From Pleomorphomonas sp. NRK KF1 (GTDB taxonomy: Bacteria; Pseudomonadota; Alphaproteobacteria; Rhizobiales; Pleomorphomonadaceae), in the NCBI RefSeq assembly GCF_023721755.1, contig NZ_JAMDLH010000002.1, positions 682,001 through 746,000 of the forward strand: 64,000 nucleotides of DNA, in the 5' to 3' direction. A model generated the notes under the pieces. It saw only the letters and a program-made list of their open reading frames with translations. It searched no databases and was not told the DNA's origin. The position numbers and the translations under genes are program-made. Of the stretch, positions 61,228 through 64,000 are shown one piece after another (within the stretch, counting starts at the first letter, position 1; each line of letters starts with the position of its first letter).

Positions 61228-62247
61228 ATGTGGAAGGTGCTTCCGGTCATCGCCCTCGGGCTGTTCTGCCACGCAGCGGCGGCCGGACCGGTGATCGGCG
61301 TGAGCTGGCCGGGCGACACCGCCCATCAATGGAAGCTGGACTCCGAAGCGCTCCGCGATGCGGTATCCGCCGGGTCCGGAGCGGTGATCGAAACCGATGC
61401 GCGCCTGTCGGCCGCCAAGCAGATTCTCGACGTCGCAAGTCTGATCGACGCCAAGGTCGACGTGCTGATCGTCGCCGCGGTCGACTCGCGTGCGCTGGAG
61501 CCATCGATCCGGGCAGCCATCGCTGCCGGCATGCCGGTGATCGGCTACGACCAGCCGATCGGTCTCGACGGCGTGCTCTCAATCGGCTTCAATCAGTCCG
61601 ATGTCGGAAGGCTCCAGTCGCTGGCGCTCTACGCGGCGCGACCACGTGGCGACTGGGTGCTGCTGAAAGGCGACTTCGACGATCCGCAGACCGCGCGTCT
61701 CTATGCCGGCCAGATCGGCGTTCTCAAGGATTCGATCAGTGCCGGGCTGATCCGCATTGCCGGGGAGGCCTACACGCCGGGGGGGCTGTCGCTGAATGCC
61801 CGCCGGGCCTTCGGCAACATCCTCGACGCCACCCGCAACGCCGTTGACGCCGTGCTGACGCCGGACGATGCCAGTGCCGGAGAGGCCATTTCAGTGCTGG
61901 AAGAGCGGGGGCTCGTCGACAAGGTTGCCGTCGTCGGCCAGGGCGGAGATCCGGAGACGCTCAATCGCATCGCGCGGGGGCAGCAGACCGCCACCATCTG
62001 GGAAGACCATGAGGCGCTGGCCCGAAAGGCGGCCGAAACGGCGCTGCAACTGGCCGATGGCCGCTCGCCGCGGGAGCTCGGGGTGGCAAGACGGCTCGAC
62101 GACGGACAGGGGACGACCTACGAGCTGCATCTGCAACCCTTCACCATCACCGTCGACGCGCTTGGCCTTGCGCTGTCGGCCGGCTGGATCGACGCCGAGC
62201 GCCTTTGCCATCAGGTGCCGGCCGACCGAATCGTCGATTGCCCCTGA
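61228..62247 (+). CDS. Orphan periplasmic sugar-binding protein (XylF/RbsB-like)
   Basis: A 339-residue Peripla_BP_4-type protein. I chose ATG 61228 because it opens a signal peptide (MWKVLPVIALGLFCHAAAAG). The mature part has the XylF-like order: IGVSWPGDTAHQWKLDSEAL, DVLIVAAVDSRALEPSI, MPVIGYDQPIGLDGVLSIGF, GDWVLLKGDFDDPQ and VVGQGGDPETLNRI. Two cysteines near the C-terminus (CHQVPADRIVDC) could form a disulfide. No ATPase or permease is adjacent, so it may feed an importer elsewhere or serve as a sensor partner. The ROK regulator diverges from it. Confidence 0.85.
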   Translation: MWKVLPVIALGLFCHAAAAGPVIGVSWPGDTAHQWKLDSEALRDAVSAGSGAVIETDARLSAAKQILDVASLIDAKVDVLIVAAVDSRALEPSIRAAIAAGMPVIGYDQPIGLDGVLSIGFNQSDVGRLQSLALYAARPRGDWVLLKGDFDDPQTARLYAGQIGVLKDSISAGLIRIAGEAYTPGGLSLNARRAFGNILDATRNAVDAVLTPDDASAGEAISVLEERGLVDKVAVVGQGGDPETLNRIARGQQTATIWEDHEALARKAAETALQLADGRSPRELGVARRLDDGQGTTYELHLQPFTITVDALGLALSAGWIDAERLCHQVPADRIVDCP

Positions 62248-62262
62248 GAGGGTCGTGAAAAC

Positions 62263-62871
62263 TCAGGCGAAAAGTTCCGGCCGGCGCCGTCGCAGTGTCT
62301 CGACCAAGAGACGCGTCTTGAGATCGAGCACCTCGCCATTGTCGGCGAGATCGGCCAGCACAGGCAGTGGCAGCTCGACAACCTCGATCTCCTCGCTCTC
62401 CTCGGCAAGGCCGCCGCCCTTGCCACGCTGCGCCGACGAGTCGATCTCACCGAGATAGAGCCAAACCCGCTCGGTCAGCGAGCCCGGAGAGGCGTAAGGA
62501 CGGCCCAGGTATTCCAGCTTGCCGACGACGCATCCCGCCTCCTCCCAGGCTTCGCGGCGCACCGCCGTCTCGCCGTCCTCACCGTCGTCGACAATGCCGG
62601 CGATCGCCTCGAGCGTCACGCCGCTGCCGTCGGTCAAGAGCGCGGCGGCGCGTACCTGCCGGACCAGGATCGCTGTCCGTTGAACCGAATCGTAAACGAG
62701 GACCGCGGCGCCATCTCCATGGTCGTGCACCTCACGCCGCACAAGCCGAGGTTCGCCATGCACCGTGGTTTCGAGGACCGCCACTTCCAGCGTCAACCAG
62801 CCATCATAGACGGTTCGACGCTCCTTGACGGACACGGGAGGCAAGCGGTTCTCGGTCAATCGGTCCGCCAT
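62263..62871 (-). CDS. NUDIX hydrolase (NudK/ADP-ribose pyrophosphatase-like)
   Basis: A 202-residue pyrophosphohydrolase. A complete NUDIX box is present: G-x5-E-x7-REAWEEAG (starting GIVDDGEDGE). The N-terminal part (DGWLTLEVAVLE, then VYDSVQRTAILVRQVR) resembles GDP-mannose pyrophosphatase NudK. ATG 62871 follows AGGGAGA. Substrates of this branch are nucleoside-diphosphate sugars or ADP-ribose. It converges with the orphan binding protein and diverges from glmU. Confidence 0.9.
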   Translation of the reverse strand: MADRLTENRLPPVSVKERRTVYDGWLTLEVAVLETTVHGEPRLVRREVHDHGDGAAVLVYDSVQRTAILVRQVRAAALLTDGSGVTLEAIAGIVDDGEDGETAVRREAWEEAGCVVGKLEYLGRPYASPGSLTERVWLYLGEIDSSAQRGKGGGLAEESEEIEVVELPLPVLADLADNGEVLDLKTRLLVETLRRRRPELFA

Positions 62872-63101
62872 GCTGGTGTCTCCCTGTCGTCGACGATCCG
62901 GCTCTTGATAACTGCCTGCCACGCCCGCCGCCAGCACCCGAGACTGGCGGGCTGCGCCGAAGCGCCGCGACAGTTCGACGCTGTCGCACGCGGGCAACAG
63001 TGACCTCCCGGGCACCGCTTCGTCAGAGCGGCATGGTCTGGCGCTTGACCGACACCCCCCGCCTCGGCCAAATGCTGCAACTGTCGTTTGGGAGCCCACC
63101 A

Positions 63102-64000
63102 TGATCGATCCGTCCTGCCTTGCCGTCATCCTTGCGGCCGGAGAAGGCACGCGCATGAAGTCCGACCTGCCCAAAGTGCTGCACGCGGTCGGTGGCCGAC
63201 CACTCATCGACGCCGTACTGGAAAGCGCCCGGGCCGGCGGGGCGAGCCGTTTCGCCGTGGTGATCGGAGCCGGTGCCGACAAGGTGCGCGCCCATCTCGG
63301 CAAGACGGCTCAGAATGCTGAAGTCTTCGAGCAGAGGGAGCGCCTCGGCACGGCCCACGCGACGCTGGCTGCCCGCGAGGCCCTCGTCGACCATGAAGGC
63401 CCGGTGCTCGTACTGTTCGGCGATACGCCCCTCGTCCGCCCGGCCACCATTTCCGCCCTGACCGACCGACTCGCCGTCGGGGCCGATATCGCCCTCCTCG
63501 GTTTTCAAACCGAGTCCCCGACCGGATATGGCCGGCTGATCATCAAGGACGGGCGGCTCGTCGCCATCGTGGAGGAAAAGGACGCCGACGCGGCGACGAA
63601 GGCCATCCGGTTCTGCAACTCCGGTATCATGGCCTTCAGACAAGGCCTGTTGCCCGAGCTGCTCGAAGCGATCGGCAACGCCAACGCCAAGGGCGAGTAC
63701 TACCTGACCGACGCCATAGCTGTGGCTGCGGCGCGCGGCCTCAGGGCCGAGGCGGTCATTGGCGAAGACGAGAGCGAGTTCGTCGGCATCAACGACCGTG
63801 CGCAACTCGCGGCGGCCGAGGCAATCTTCCAACGGCGGATGCGCGCCGAGGCCATGGTCGGCGGCGTGACGCTCGTGGCGCCGGAGACGGTCTTCTTCTC
63901 CTTCGACACCAAGCTCGGCCGCGACGTCGTGGTGGAACCCAACGTGGTGTTCGCCCCCGGCGTGGACGTGACGTCGGGCGCGACAATCCGCGCCTTCAGC
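63102..64000 (+). CDS. glmU: Bifunctional UDP-N-acetylglucosamine pyrophosphorylase/glucosamine-1-phosphate acetyltransferase, N-terminal part
   Basis: The first 299 codons of GlmU, which runs off the right edge. The uridylyltransferase domain shows LAAGEGTRMKSDLPKVLH, VLFGDTPLVRP, GYGRLI, FCNSGIMAF and EYYLTDAI, all standard. The visible end (GVTLVAPETVF) is the start of the left-handed helix acetyltransferase domain. GlmU makes UDP-GlcNAc for peptidoglycan and lipid A. ATG 63102 follows GGGAG. In many relatives glmS follows glmU, but this cannot be checked here. Confidence 0.96.

Noticed and set aside
62923-62952. GC-rich hairpin between the NUDIX gene and glmU
   Set aside because: Imperfect, without a T-run, and in a divergent gap where no terminator is needed.
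1-64000. CRISPR arrays, tRNA or rRNA genes, riboswitches
   Set aside because: No regularly spaced repeats, no cloverleaf or rRNA core sequences, and no recognisable riboswitch cores were found on either strand by eye.

Overview
The window is high-GC alphaproteobacterial DNA, most likely from the order Hyphomicrobiales (Rhizobiales). The evidence is a PdhS-type cell-cycle kinase, an Irr-type iron box on bacterioferritin, the DUF2849-cysI-cysH-DUF934 sulfate-reduction operon, and a large density of sugar and amino-acid ABC importers each with its own regulator. I see no rRNA, tRNA, CRISPR array, IS element or prophage. Genes are dense and often overlap by ATGA or TAATG.

Layout, left half. 1-2093 (minus): a fructose-type CUT2 importer (binding protein, ATPase, truncated permease). 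2303-3946: an XRE-cupin regulator, then divergently a GntR/FCD regulator that heads an operon with a MetC-like PLP lyase and a complete CUT1 importer (to 9534). 9962-17035: a DeoR regulator, a BadF-type kinase, a second CUT1 importer and a GlmS-like SIS enzyme, which together look like an amino-sugar route to fructose-6-phosphate. 17309-24216: a second CUT2 importer with a PfkB kinase, a GatZ/KbaZ homologue and a DUF4432 protein, ended by a strong terminator; this fits a tagatose-type ketose route. 24297-30513: two LacI regulators flank a polar amino-acid importer operon that contains a glycosylasparaginase-family enzyme, with a LacI-type operator at its promoter.

Middle. 30694-32382: a soluble coiled-coil protein with two degenerate chemoreceptor-like hairpin tips. 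32509-34228: an aldo/keto reductase and deoxyribose-phosphate aldolase, convergent. 34363-36636: a PTS EIIC membrane domain fused to an EAL phosphodiesterase. 37128-40775: a 1215-residue PdhS-like histidine kinase. 41109-41914: bacterioferritin-associated ferredoxin and bacterioferritin, convergent, each with an iron-type operator.

Right half. 42128-51637: putrescine uptake (potFGHI order, minus) divergent from a PuuA-like ligase, then a VapBC toxin-antitoxin pair, a class III aminotransferase and a PuuB-like oxidase. The pathway imports putrescine and degrades it, with VapBC lodged inside it. 51821-55072: assimilatory sulfate reduction. 55212-59560: an RND efflux pair. 59568-64000: a ROK regulator, an orphan sugar-binding protein, a NUDIX hydrolase and the start of glmU.

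A recurring theme is that every ABC operon in which the binding protein comes first has a GC-rich stem-loop 10-27 bases after the binding-protein stop codon, probably to raise the ratio of binding protein to membrane components. Functional calls are from reading motifs and family resemblance by eye; no database search was run.
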